This document shows, one piece after another, positions 1-9,095 of a DNA stretch of 64,000 bases. Position numbers and translations under genes: made by a program. How positions within the stretch are numbered: the stretch's first letter is position 1; each line of letters opens with the position of its first letter. The notes beneath the pieces were generated by a model that made no database searches, was not told where the DNA came from, and saw nothing but the letters and a program-made list of their open reading frames with translations. This DNA is from Melioribacteraceae bacterium (GTDB lineage: Bacteria; Bacteroidota; Ignavibacteria; Ignavibacteriales; Melioribacteraceae), in contig WGCV01000044.1 in the NCBI GenBank assembly GCA_015493615.1, forward strand, positions 22,376-86,375. Reading direction: 5' to 3'.

Positions 1-27
1 ACTTTTATATATCTCCTAATAATTTTC

Positions 28-3000
28 TTATTTAATTACCGCAAATTTTCCGGTTTTTGTTCCGATACCGGGAGCGTCAACATAATAAACATAAACCCCG
101 TACGAAATTCCGAGATTATCTCTGCTCAGCATATTCCAATAAACGGTTCCGTCGCTGTTTGCGGCGTTATGCTCAAGCGTTTTTACCAGCTCGCCGCTAA
201 CCGTAAATATCTTTATTGTACATTTTGCAGGAAGATGGATAAACTGCAGTAACCTGGGACCTCTGCCGCTGTTAAACGGATTACGGGTTTCCCAAAGAGC
301 TTCGGCTACATACGGATTAGGAACAACTTGAATCTTATCCAAATCACTTTTCGCTTTATTAACGTCAATCTTATCGGATTGAGCGACAAAGCGGTAAACA
401 TCCGACGAAAGGAACGGCTTTTTAAGTTTAACCGTAAGCGTATCTCCTCCGCGCGGATTTCTCAATCCGTTGGTCGTGTCGCCGTCAAGATAAGTCCACC
501 ATGTGAACACAAGCGAATCCATGGAGTTTTTCTCGAGAAAAATTATTCGGTCGCGACTTGTTCCGAGCGCTGTAAACCTTCCCGCGCCTCCGGTAGTATC
601 CAACTCGATAAAACCGAAATCAATATATTTTTTCTCGCTGATATTATATACCTTGAAGTTAACGTCAACTTCCGGCCATGTAATTCTCATTAAATCAAAC
701 TGAGCTGATTTCCCGAAACCGACCGAATCGCTTACAATAACCTTATAATCGTTCGGCTTCTCGGTTCCTCGTTCGCCGGTTGGAGAAACAAGTTTCTCAA
801 AGACGTAATTCTGGATATCATGCGCATTCCAGCCGGAAGCGTTTTTATTGATCTCAACGCGACTTTCGTTTTTGAATGATAGTCTGAAACCATCCGTAAT
901 CGGCTGTTCGTAATCCGCCGACAAATTAGCGCTCTTATTAATCAACGTATCTGCGGCAGTCGAATCAACCAAAGTAAAATTCTTTGTCGTAAGCGTATCG
1001 GGATAATTCGGATTTGAAGAAGCTTTTAAAGTATCTTCAAAAGTAATTTTATAAACATGTCCGTTCTTAATTTTATTTTTATCGATTACATCATAAGAAA
1101 TCTTTCCGGTGCTTGTTCCTTCCACGTGTCCGATATTTCCAAGCGTTGCCGGAACATAGCCTGCCGCGGGGGCGGTTGGAATAATTTTCACAACGTTCGG
1201 ACCGGTTTTGACCGAACCGTCCGATTGCAGACTGATTCTAATCGGAGATTCGGCGGGAATTATGTTTCCTTCCGGAAAACCGAAATCGTATGAAACAACT
1301 GCGTAGTAGTAAGTAAATCCGTTTTTAACTGTCGAATCAACAAACGAGTGCTGCAAACCGCTGTTGTTTCCCAAATAATAATGAACGCCTTCGACGCCGA
1401 CGGAATCGAAACCGGAATAGTTATCGACTAAATCAAACTGAGCAATCGGCGAACGGAATGTAGGCGATCCGTAGCCGTTTGTTATTATTTCCGGATCTAA
1501 AAACGCCGGATCTTGAGCGCGATAAATTCTGTAACCTTCAAAGTCATGTCCGTTCCCGCCTATCTTAGCAATGTAATCATCGTAAGAACTTTCTGCAATG
1601 TCGTCCCAATAAAGCGTTACTCTGTTATCCCCCGGAATTGCCGTTACGTGAGGAGTAATCGGAGCGTTAGCAAACTGGTAGTCATTCTCGTATGTTTCCT
1701 GAACTCTGATTTTCTTTCTGACAATGGCGGCTTTTCTGATAGCGCCGTCGGGGTCTTGAACAGGACCGTTTGCCAAAATAATCGCTACGGAAATCGGCTC
1801 CGTCTGGCCTGACTTAATCGGGAAGTAGCTTGACGAGATGAACAAATCATATTCGCCTGCTGTAACTTCCTGCGGATCGTAAAAATGTCCGGGGCGCATC
1901 AGCTGGAACCACAACTCGGCGTCGCTTACAGTGCTGAAATTGTAAGAACCGGCAGGTTTGTACTGAGCGTTTGTGATACCAATCTGGTCTGTTTCCGAAA
2001 CGTCGGTAACATCTATGTCAGGCTCTCCGGGCAATCCGAAACGCGCTCCGGAAGTCGGCTTTCCGTCTCCTTCTCCCGGGTCTCCGGTTCCGGCGACGCC
2101 GTCAAGTCCAACATCGTCCGTAAAAACGTTCCAGTCGCCGTCGTTATCAATTCCATCGCTTCGGGATTCATCTATCATCTCGTCAATGCCTTCGTCAATA
2201 TTTTCATCCACGGCTCCGTTGTTGTCGTTGTCGATTCCGTCGGCGTATTTCATTCCCAAAGTGTTTTGAACAACATTGTATAAAATTACATTACTGTTGG
2301 GAACTTTGTATCTGTAATAGGGAGCGTCGTTTGCCGCCGAGTCAATCATCGCCTGAGTAATTGTCGGGCTTCCATCCTCGGCGTCGCCGTCGTTATCGAT
2401 ATTGTCCGCAAAAGCGTAACCTATATCATCCGATTCAACCATTAACAAATGCACTACGCTGTCCTGAATTGCGTCGGTCTCCGGATTAATCGGCCAGCGA
2501 TGCCATCTGTCCCCTGCGGATAAATCAACCATTGCCTGTGTAACAACCGGACTGCCCGCTTCCGCATTATTGTTCTGATCTATGCCGTCGGCATAAGTAA
2601 CGCCTACCTGAACTCCGAAAGGAACGTAAGTCTCGTTTTCATCAACAAGTCCGTTGCCGTTGTCGTCCTTCAGGTTATCGGGATCTTCCCCTTCCAACAT
2701 TTCCGTAGTTACTTTCGGACCGTTAACCTCTCCGTCGCCGTCGTTGTCAATTCTATCGGTCGAGTTGCCGGGAGTTTCCAGAAAAGCCTGTGCGACAATT
2801 CCTACCGGGTCGCTGCCGAAATCGGGAGCGCGGTTATCGCGGTCGCGGCTGAAAGCAATATCAAGGAGCAAATCAAATTCGGAAATGTCGTCCTGGGAAT
2901 CTCCGTTTCCGCCGACGAAATCGGCATGCCAAGCTGTAATAGCGGCTTTAGGAATATCTTTTGTGCCGTCGTTTTTAATTTTATGTAAAATATATATCGC

Positions 3001-3678
3001 ATCCTGAACTAAGATTTGCGACCACGCAAGAACGCGAACGTCAAGAATAATTCCCATTCCCTTTCGAGTGTAATCCGTTGTATCGGGAAAATATGTTGTA
3101 TATCGGCTGTATTTATCATCCGACGCGCGATAAAAAATTTCCTGATCAGCGCGGAAATCATTCTTCCCGCCAAGTCCGTCCCAGCTTCCCGCCCAGCCAG
3201 GGTCGGTTGCGTCTTTCATTCTGTCGGGCCAGTATGAGGGCCATGTGGTTTCGTCAACGCTGGTTGCAATCGAGCGTTCGGGACGGTTGTCATTATAATA
3301 TCCCGGTACCGGTTCAAAGTTCCAACTCGAACCGTCAGGAGCGTTTCTGTAGTTGGGTAAATCGACTATCTTCAAAGTGTTTCCACTGTCGTCCTTAACT
3401 TCGCCGCCTACAAAAAGAGCCGTAAGCGCAAGATAAACATGTCCCGTATTTTTCGGCCACTCGTATGGCGTCTGCACGTCGATTGGGAATTCCCCTCCGG
3501 TGCGTCCGGTTTGACCGAAATTAAAAATTGTGGTTCTGATTCTGTTGCCTTCCATCTGAGCTTTGGCTCTTTTGGCGGAGTTCCCTCTTTCCTTTCCGGG
3601 AACGTACTGCGCAAAACTCTTCTGAGGAAGCGCAACGGCAAGAAACAAAATCATTAGTATGTTAAAAAATTTATTCAT
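28..3678 (-). CDS. Large T9SS-exported surface protein with TSP3-like calcium-binding repeats
   Basis: 1216 aa. Residues 1-23 form a signal peptide ending at SFA-Q. Between about residues 305 and 515 lie repeated Asp/Asn-rich segments such as IDNDGDGEVNG, IDNDGDAEDG and IDNDNNGAVDEN, which resemble thrombospondin type-3 or EF-hand-like calcium loops. The last ~90 residues (VVPNPYVAEALWE, then FTVSGELVKTL, ending GKFAVIK) form a type A T9SS C-terminal sorting domain, so export and cell-surface attachment are inferred. The gene follows the TonB-dependent receptor gene with a 20-nt gap and probably shares its mRNA. Proteins of this kind sit next to TonB receptors in Ignavibacteria, where they may act as a partner that captures substrate; no substrate can be named. 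The function is unknown. Confidence 0.8.
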   Translation of the reverse strand: MNKFFNILMILFLAVALPQKSFAQYVPGKERGNSAKRAKAQMEGNRIRTTIFNFGQTGRTGGEFPIDVQTPYEWPKNTGHVYLALTALFVGGEVKDDSGNTLKIVDLPNYRNAPDGSSWNFEPVPGYYNDNRPERSIATSVDETTWPSYWPDRMKDATDPGWAGSWDGLGGKNDFRADQEIFYRASDDKYSRYTTYFPDTTDYTRKGMGIILDVRVLAWSQILVQDAIYILHKIKNDGTKDIPKAAITAWHADFVGGNGDSQDDISEFDLLLDIAFSRDRDNRAPDFGSDPVGIVAQAFLETPGNSTDRIDNDGDGEVNGPKVTTEMLEGEDPDNLKDDNGNGLVDENETYVPFGVQVGVTYADGIDQNNNAEAGSPVVTQAMVDLSAGDRWHRWPINPETDAIQDSVVHLLMVESDDIGYAFADNIDNDGDAEDGSPTITQAMIDSAANDAPYYRYKVPNSNVILYNVVQNTLGMKYADGIDNDNNGAVDENIDEGIDEMIDESRSDGIDNDGDWNVFTDDVGLDGVAGTGDPGEGDGKPTSGARFGLPGEPDIDVTDVSETDQIGITNAQYKPAGSYNFSTVSDAELWFQLMRPGHFYDPQEVTAGEYDLFISSSYFPIKSGQTEPISVAIILANGPVQDPDGAIRKAAIVRKKIRVQETYENDYQFANAPITPHVTAIPGDNRVTLYWDDIAESSYDDYIAKIGGNGHDFEGYRIYRAQDPAFLDPEIITNGYGSPTFRSPIAQFDLVDNYSGFDSVGVEGVHYYLGNNSGLQHSFVDSTVKNGFTYYYAVVSYDFGFPEGNIIPAESPIRISLQSDGSVKTGPNVVKIIPTAPAAGYVPATLGNIGHVEGTSTGKISYDVIDKNKIKNGHVYKITFEDTLKASSNPNYPDTLTTKNFTLVDSTAADTLINKSANLSADYEQPITDGFRLSFKNESRVEINKNASGWNAHDIQNYVFEKLVSPTGERGTEKPNDYKVIVSDSVGFGKSAQFDLMRITWPEVDVNFKVYNISEKKYIDFGFIELDTTGGAGRFTALGTSRDRIIFLEKNSMDSLVFTWWTYLDGDTTNGLRNPRGGDTLTVKLKKPFLSSDVYRFVAQSDKIDVNKAKSDLDKIQVVPNPYVAEALWETRNPFNSGRGPRLLQFIHLPAKCTIKIFTVSGELVKTLEHNAANSDGTVYWNMLSRDNLGISYGVYVYYVDAPGIGTKTGKFAVIK

Positions 3679-3698
3679 TTTTATCCTCTAAAAATTCA

Positions 3699-6368
3699 TT
3701 AAAAATTATAATTAAATCCTACTTGAACTAATCTCGGCTGTGCGTAATTCCAAGGTCTTGTCAAATATTCTTCAATTGTATTCGGTCTGTTCGGATCTCT
3801 TACTCCTCTGAGACTTTCAGCTTCGGTAGTAAAATCGGGCTTTCCCGTATCGGAGAAAACATTAACAACGATCTTTGAATCGAGAATATTGAATACTCGC
3901 ACAAATGCGGTTAAAGTTTTTCCGAAAACATTGAAATTATAATGCGCTTTCAAATCAAGCTGAAACTGATTCGGGCGTCTGCGGCTGTTTTTACTGAACC
4001 CGGAAGTTAAGCCTCTGTCAGCCGTATATTGCGTAACGCTCGGCGTGTAAGGCAACCCCGTTCCGAATCTTGAAAGAAGGGACGCGCCCCAATTTTCTAC
4101 TCCGTAGTAAAAGGAAGCGTTCAGCAAGTGTCTCTGGTCCCAGTCGAGAGGAAGCAAATAAAGCGTCGGTTCGCTGTTGCTTCGCTGTGCGTAAAAATCT
4201 TCCTCAGGCGTCGAAGCGCTTCCTTCGGCAAACTGATAAGTGTAGTTTATATCAAATGAAAAATTGTTCGAGTACTTTTTAGAGAAATAAAAAGTAATTC
4301 CTTTAACGTTAGCGTAATCTCTGTTTGTATAAATCGAGTATCCGACCCCGTTGCGCGTTTCGATCATAGGACCGGCGGTTACGTAATCTCGAATATCTCT
4401 GTAAAACAAAGTTGCGTCAATAAGAAAATCATCCATAAACGATTGTCTGAAACCTATTTCGTACATTGTCGTTCTCTGGGGATTCAAATCGGGGTTTCCG
4501 AAAGGCGCTCCCGTACTTCCCGTTGTAGGCACTTTATAATCGCCGCGGTCAAACAATCTGTTGTAGGTAGGAACTTGGAAAAATTGTCCGTACGAAAAGT
4601 GGAAAACCCCAACGTCCGAAATCGGATAAGCGACGCCTACTCGAGGCGCAAGCTGCCATTTGGGAGAAGCGTTTTTGTAAAAATAAGGTTCTCTCCGGGC
4701 TATCGTCAAAGTATCCAAGCCGGCTCTTAAAGGCGTGTAAATATTGGGGTCTGAGCGATCGACTAATATTTTTCCGCGCGAGTTAAAATAGTCAAATCTG
4801 ACGCCGACATTAATAATCACCTGCTCATATTCGATTTTATCCTGAATATAAGCTGACGCGCTTAAAGGATTGGCGTCATATTTCTGACGCGCCAATGAAG
4901 TCGGGTCCGGAATTGCGGGACGGAACGGGGAAACCGGAACGTTATTTATTTTAAGTGGTTCGAGGTAGTAATCGTCAAATGCGAGATTATCTAATTTACC
5001 TTCAAAACCGAATTTTACCATGTGGTGTTCGCTTACCTGACTTGTGTAGTCGAACTTAGCAAGATAAGTTTTTGTATCTCTTTCAAATCTGTGGAGGTTT
5101 GTTCCGGCGTGAATAAACGCATATCCGACCGTGTTTAATGAATCGGGCGACAAATATCTCGGGTCTAACGGATTATCATAAAGATGTTCTTGAAAATTTC
5201 TGTTAAAATAGGAGAGTTTGAATGTATAAAAAGACTCGGAAGACATTGTGTTTGTAAAAGTTAAAGTTGAACTTAAAGAACTTGAATATTTCTTTACGTC
5301 TCCGTCCGGTTCAAGCTTAAAGCCGTGATTGTAATCCTTGAAATTATCATTCGAATAAAGGGCTTCCAAATTAAGCTTAATTTTTTTGGAAGCGTAAAAA
5401 CTCAAGTTTCCAAGTCCCATAAAACGTTTGTGATAATTCATCGGGACGTAAACGCTGTCGCCGGGCGCTCCGGTCGTTGTAAAAATTCTTTTGCCGTACA
5501 AATAACCGTCGGAATAATTATATCTGCCGTTGATAAAAAAACGAATTTTTTCGGTTAAAAAAGGTCCGCCTAAACTTGCGCGAAAATTGGCAATCGGGTT
5601 AAGCGCGTCAATGTTCCAAAAGATATTAGTATGATTGCTGACATAATCTCCGCCGTAAGTTTCAAAAGAACCTTGGAAGTTTGTGCCTCCTTCTTTTGTA
5701 ACGGTGTTAATAATTCCGGACATCGCGTTTCCGTACTCGGCGTTAAACGTTCCTGAAATTACTTGAAGCTCCTGAACGCTGCTGTTGTCAAGTTGAATTC
5801 CCTGGCTGTTATCGTACGAATCGGTAATCGAAATTCCGTTAACATTGTAAGCTATCTCGCTGCTTCGTCCGCCGCGGATATGGAAATCTCCCCCCGCGCC
5901 TTTAGTAACGCCCGCTTGAAGCTGAAGCACTTCGCTTAATTCTGCAACCGGAAGATTTTTAATATCGTCGGAGGAAACCAAAGCCTGACTCGAAGTAACG
6001 TCCTTCTGCAATCCTTTTCTGTCCGCCTGCACAACTACTTCCTGCATCGCAACCGATTCTTCCGAAAGCTTAACATTGATATGAGTTGTAAGGTCAATTG
6101 AAATCCTTACGCCTTCAACCACTTTTGTCTGATATCCAACATACTGGAACTTAACCGAGTAAGTTCCCGGAGCTATATTAAGGATAGTGTAATTTCCGTC
6201 AATATCGGAGGCGGCGCCAAGCATCGTCCCGACAATTGTAACATTCACAAAAGGCAGCGGTTCGTTCGTTTTGGCGTCAACAATCTTACCGGTAAGCTTG
6301 CCGGTGTTGCCCGCCCAAATCGAAGAACTTACAACAAGAGTGAGGAAAAAAATTATAAGTTTTTTCAT
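3699..6368 (-). CDS. TonB-dependent outer-membrane receptor with carboxypeptidase-regulatory-like domain
   Basis: 889 aa. A signal peptide (residues 1-19, ending SIWAG) is followed by a carboxypeptidase D regulatory-like beta-sandwich (about 24-105, GKIVDAKTNEPLPFVNV and YQTKVVEGV), a plug domain (about 120-225, IRGGRSSEIAYNVNGI and AEYGNAMSGIIN) and a long beta-barrel that ends in an aromatic residue (VGFNYNF). This order is standard for Bacteroidota receptors that import large or scarce ligands using TonB/ExbBD energy. It lies between a foldase lipoprotein gene upstream and a T9SS-exported protein downstream, all close together on the minus strand, which suggests one operon. No SusD homologue is present, so it is not a classical polysaccharide-utilization pair. 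The ligand is unknown. Confidence 0.88.
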   Translation of the reverse strand: MKKLIIFFLTLVVSSSIWAGNTGKLTGKIVDAKTNEPLPFVNVTIVGTMLGAASDIDGNYTILNIAPGTYSVKFQYVGYQTKVVEGVRISIDLTTHINVKLSEESVAMQEVVVQADRKGLQKDVTSSQALVSSDDIKNLPVAELSEVLQLQAGVTKGAGGDFHIRGGRSSEIAYNVNGISITDSYDNSQGIQLDNSSVQELQVISGTFNAEYGNAMSGIINTVTKEGGTNFQGSFETYGGDYVSNHTNIFWNIDALNPIANFRASLGGPFLTEKIRFFINGRYNYSDGYLYGKRIFTTTGAPGDSVYVPMNYHKRFMGLGNLSFYASKKIKLNLEALYSNDNFKDYNHGFKLEPDGDVKKYSSSLSSTLTFTNTMSSESFYTFKLSYFNRNFQEHLYDNPLDPRYLSPDSLNTVGYAFIHAGTNLHRFERDTKTYLAKFDYTSQVSEHHMVKFGFEGKLDNLAFDDYYLEPLKINNVPVSPFRPAIPDPTSLARQKYDANPLSASAYIQDKIEYEQVIINVGVRFDYFNSRGKILVDRSDPNIYTPLRAGLDTLTIARREPYFYKNASPKWQLAPRVGVAYPISDVGVFHFSYGQFFQVPTYNRLFDRGDYKVPTTGSTGAPFGNPDLNPQRTTMYEIGFRQSFMDDFLIDATLFYRDIRDYVTAGPMIETRNGVGYSIYTNRDYANVKGITFYFSKKYSNNFSFDINYTYQFAEGSASTPEEDFYAQRSNSEPTLYLLPLDWDQRHLLNASFYYGVENWGASLLSRFGTGLPYTPSVTQYTADRGLTSGFSKNSRRRPNQFQLDLKAHYNFNVFGKTLTAFVRVFNILDSKIVVNVFSDTGKPDFTTEAESLRGVRDPNRPNTIEEYLTRPWNYAQPRLVQVGFNYNF

Positions 6369-6408
6369 TTATTTCTCCATTTAATTTGGTCTATGGAAGA
6401 TGTAAGAA

Positions 6409-8082
6409 TTAATGGTAATTTAACATCGGTGTATTTTTCAATAAATTAAAATTAATATCAATTTTATTCTTTTCAAAGAGATTTTGAGTATATTTTTTAA
6501 AAATATCATTTCTGTAATAAAATTTTGCAGCCGCTTTAACCTTATCTTTAATCTGATTGAAGGGAGCAACCTTTCCTTTCTTTTTGCCGGCGACAATAAA
6601 TATTCCGTAATACCCTTTAATATTAAGGGGACCAAGCAGTTCGCTCAACTTTGCATGATAAATCTTTTTCCGGAGCAAACCGAATTTCTCAATCGACGCC
6701 CAACCCAAATCTCCACCGTTAACCGCTGAAAATTTTCTTAAAGAATATTTTTTTGCAAGCGACGAAAATTTTCCTTTATTCCTTCTCAGTACTTTGATTA
6801 AACTGTCCGCCAAAGATTTTCTTTTAACGATAATCTCCTTAACATGATATTTCGTATCGGTGGTAAAATATTTTTTGTTCTTCTGATAAAAATCATACGC
6901 GGCGGAGTCGGAAACTTCAGCGTTCTTTGTTATATTAATCATCTTATATCGCATAAAGAGATTCGTTTCCAACTGACGTTCTTTTTTTAACACGTACGGA
7001 TTTTTATCATACCCCTTTTCTTTCGCATAGTTAAGAAGAATATCTTTCAGATAAAATCCTTTCACAGCCGTTTTAAGATTATCGATTGTTTTGATTTTTT
7101 CCCTGAAATAATATGGAAGCTCCTCCAATCTGTTGATTATTTGGGCGACCGTAAACTTTTTCCCTTTATAATCGCTTACAACCTCGCTGCCATTATTAAC
7201 GGATTTAACTTCAAGCTTTTCATTAAGGATTAATGAATATTTTTTGTAAACGTCATTTAACGCTCTTTCGTTAATATTGATTTTGTCCAAATCAATTAGA
7301 CTGTTAATAAATTTATGCTCCGCCGGTTTTTTCTTATTAATCTTAACCAATCTCTCAATTTGTTTTTTCTTACGCATATATTCGTCTTCGGTTAACAGCG
7401 GATTTGCGACGCGTTTTTCAACCTTAATTATGCTGTACCCCTCTTCGGTTTTTATCGGCTTTGAAATCTTTCCGACAGGCAAGGTGTAAGCCGCTTCTTC
7501 AAAAGCCGGGTCCATATCGCCCCATGAAAAGAAGCCGAGATATCCGCCGTTATTGCGCAGGGTAGAATCCGTAAAAACCTGTTTGGCTAATAAATCAAAA
7601 CTCACTCCCGTTTTCAGGAGAGAATAAAGTTCGTTAGCCTCGTCTAAAGTTTTGGCGTAAAGATGCCGAGCGGCAACTTTCATATTTGCTCTTTTAAAAG
7701 CGGTTCTGATTTCCTTATCGCTTGCTGTAATCTTTGCAAACACATCTCTATCCATTACAAATCCGAGCAAAGCTTCTTGATTGACCCATTTCTTTTCTCG
7801 TTGATATTCCTTGTTTGCATAAACCGAATCGTTGTTATCGAACTTCTGCATCAGAACTTCGGTCACCATTGAGTTCAGAATGTTCTGTCTGTTCGGGTAA
7901 GTGTCGCTGATTCCGGATGAAAGAAGAAAATCCTCATAACGGTTTTTGAAATCTTTCAGATATACTTTTTCGCCGTTGATAGTTGCAATCACCTTATCTT
8001 CTTTTCTATCGCAAGAAGTTAAAATCACTAAAACCGACAACAGTATTAAAAGTTTATTAAATAGGTTTATTTTATTATTCAT
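6409..8082 (-). CDS. Peptidylprolyl isomerase lipoprotein of the PpiC/SurA (parvulin) type
   Basis: 557 aa. The N-terminus is a lipoprotein signal with lipobox LTSC at Cys24. A SurA-like N-terminal helical region (about 30-130) precedes a parvulin domain at about 135-230 with NNGGYLGFFSWGDMDPAFEEA and GYSIIKVEKR. A second, more diverged parvulin-like segment lies at about 405-510, with VNGGDLGWASIEKFG. Such proteins are periplasmic foldases that escort outer-membrane beta-barrels and speed prolyl isomerisation. The gene starts the run that continues with the TonB receptor 40 nt downstream, so it may help fold that receptor (inference). It is Lys-rich and low in GC, but otherwise ordinary. Its start lies close to the oppositely oriented RNase HIII gene. 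Confidence 0.82.
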   Translation of the reverse strand: MNNKINLFNKLLILLSVLVILTSCDRKEDKVIATINGEKVYLKDFKNRYEDFLLSSGISDTYPNRQNILNSMVTEVLMQKFDNNDSVYANKEYQREKKWVNQEALLGFVMDRDVFAKITASDKEIRTAFKRANMKVAARHLYAKTLDEANELYSLLKTGVSFDLLAKQVFTDSTLRNNGGYLGFFSWGDMDPAFEEAAYTLPVGKISKPIKTEEGYSIIKVEKRVANPLLTEDEYMRKKKQIERLVKINKKKPAEHKFINSLIDLDKININERALNDVYKKYSLILNEKLEVKSVNNGSEVVSDYKGKKFTVAQIINRLEELPYYFREKIKTIDNLKTAVKGFYLKDILLNYAKEKGYDKNPYVLKKERQLETNLFMRYKMINITKNAEVSDSAAYDFYQKNKKYFTTDTKYHVKEIIVKRKSLADSLIKVLRRNKGKFSSLAKKYSLRKFSAVNGGDLGWASIEKFGLLRKKIYHAKLSELLGPLNIKGYYGIFIVAGKKKGKVAPFNQIKDKVKAAAKFYYRNDIFKKYTQNLFEKNKIDINFNLLKNTPMLNYH

Positions 8083-8202
8083 AAATTAGTAATCAAAATT
8101 TTTAGAACTTTAAAATTAAAGAAAATTATCGTCATTGACAGAAAAAATAGAGCTTTTAAAGAGATTAAACGACTGAGAGAATTAGTTAAAAATAATCTCG
8201 AT

Positions 8203-9042
8203 TTGGTTTCGGTAAGTCCCGTAGAAGAAAAAAAATACAACTTTGAGATTACCGTGGACGACACTGAAAATAAGTTAAAAATTCAAGTCTATTTCGGTAA
8301 AAAAGGAGTTAAGCAAGTAGTTCAGGGAAATAAAAACTCATCCCTTTTTGAAAAAGTCAGCAGTCTGATTTCAGAACCGGAAAATTTATTTAAGGATAAA
8401 AATGAGGGAATAGCCGACGAATATATCGGTTCTGACGAATCGGGTAAAGGAGATTTTTTCGGGCCTCTTGTTGTCGCAGCATTTTACACGACCGCGGAAA
8501 TATCCAAACGACTTAAAACGCTCGGAGTAAAGGACAGTAAAGAACTTTCCGATTCCGCGATAATGGAAATTGCGCAAAAATTAAAAGAGTCCTTTCCCGA
8601 AAATTTTGAGATCTTTGAACTTACTCCCGAACAATATAATAAGGAATATGATTCAATCGGGAAAAATTTAAATAAGCTGCTTACTTTCGCTCATTCCAGA
8701 GCGGTGGAAAAATTACTCGATAAACATCCCGCCGTAAAATATGTAATTACCGATAAATTCAGTTCCAAAAGTCTGGATATATTAACCGAGCCCCGTTTCG
8801 CAAAAGTGAAATTCATTCAGGAAACCAAAGCCGAGAAGTATCCCGGAGTTGCCGCAGCTTCGATTTTAGCTCGGGAAAAGGTGGTACTCTGGTTTCGTAA
8901 TCTCGAGCAAAAAGGAATTTATCTGCCCAAAGGGGCTTCGGCGGCGGTTGACAAAACAGCCGAAGAATTAGCCCGCAAGTACGGAAAAGATAATCTGTAC
9001 AGAATCTGTAAAACTCATTTTAAAAATTTTTCAAAAATCTAA
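8203..9042 (+). CDS. rnhC: Ribonuclease HIII
   Basis: At least 279 aa. Cleaves RNA in RNA-DNA hybrids. The RNase H fold begins with YIGSDESGKGDFFGPLVVAA (Asp-Glu-Gly metal site), followed by GVKDSKELSD and later KYPGVAAASILAR. An N-terminal TBP-like substrate-binding region (KLKIQVYFGKKG, VVQGN) separates HIII from HII. The only common start codon in frame is TTG at 8203, but the frame stays open upstream to at least 8083 and encodes plausible protein (RKNRAFKEIKRLRELVKNNL). The beta-strands at the present N-terminus also lack the helix expected before them. The true start is therefore probably upstream at an unusual codon, for example ATT at 8134. Its promoter region would overlap the start of the divergent foldase gene. 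Confidence 0.88.
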   Translation: MVSVSPVEEKKYNFEITVDDTENKLKIQVYFGKKGVKQVVQGNKNSSLFEKVSSLISEPENLFKDKNEGIADEYIGSDESGKGDFFGPLVVAAFYTTAEISKRLKTLGVKDSKELSDSAIMEIAQKLKESFPENFEIFELTPEQYNKEYDSIGKNLNKLLTFAHSRAVEKLLDKHPAVKYVITDKFSSKSLDILTEPRFAKVKFIQETKAEKYPGVAAASILAREKVVLWFRNLEQKGIYLPKGASAAVDKTAEELARKYGKDNLYRICKTHFKNFSKI

Positions 9043-9095
9043 TTATTTAATATCTTAATACTTAAAATTTATTTTCTATCTATTCGGAGTTAATT

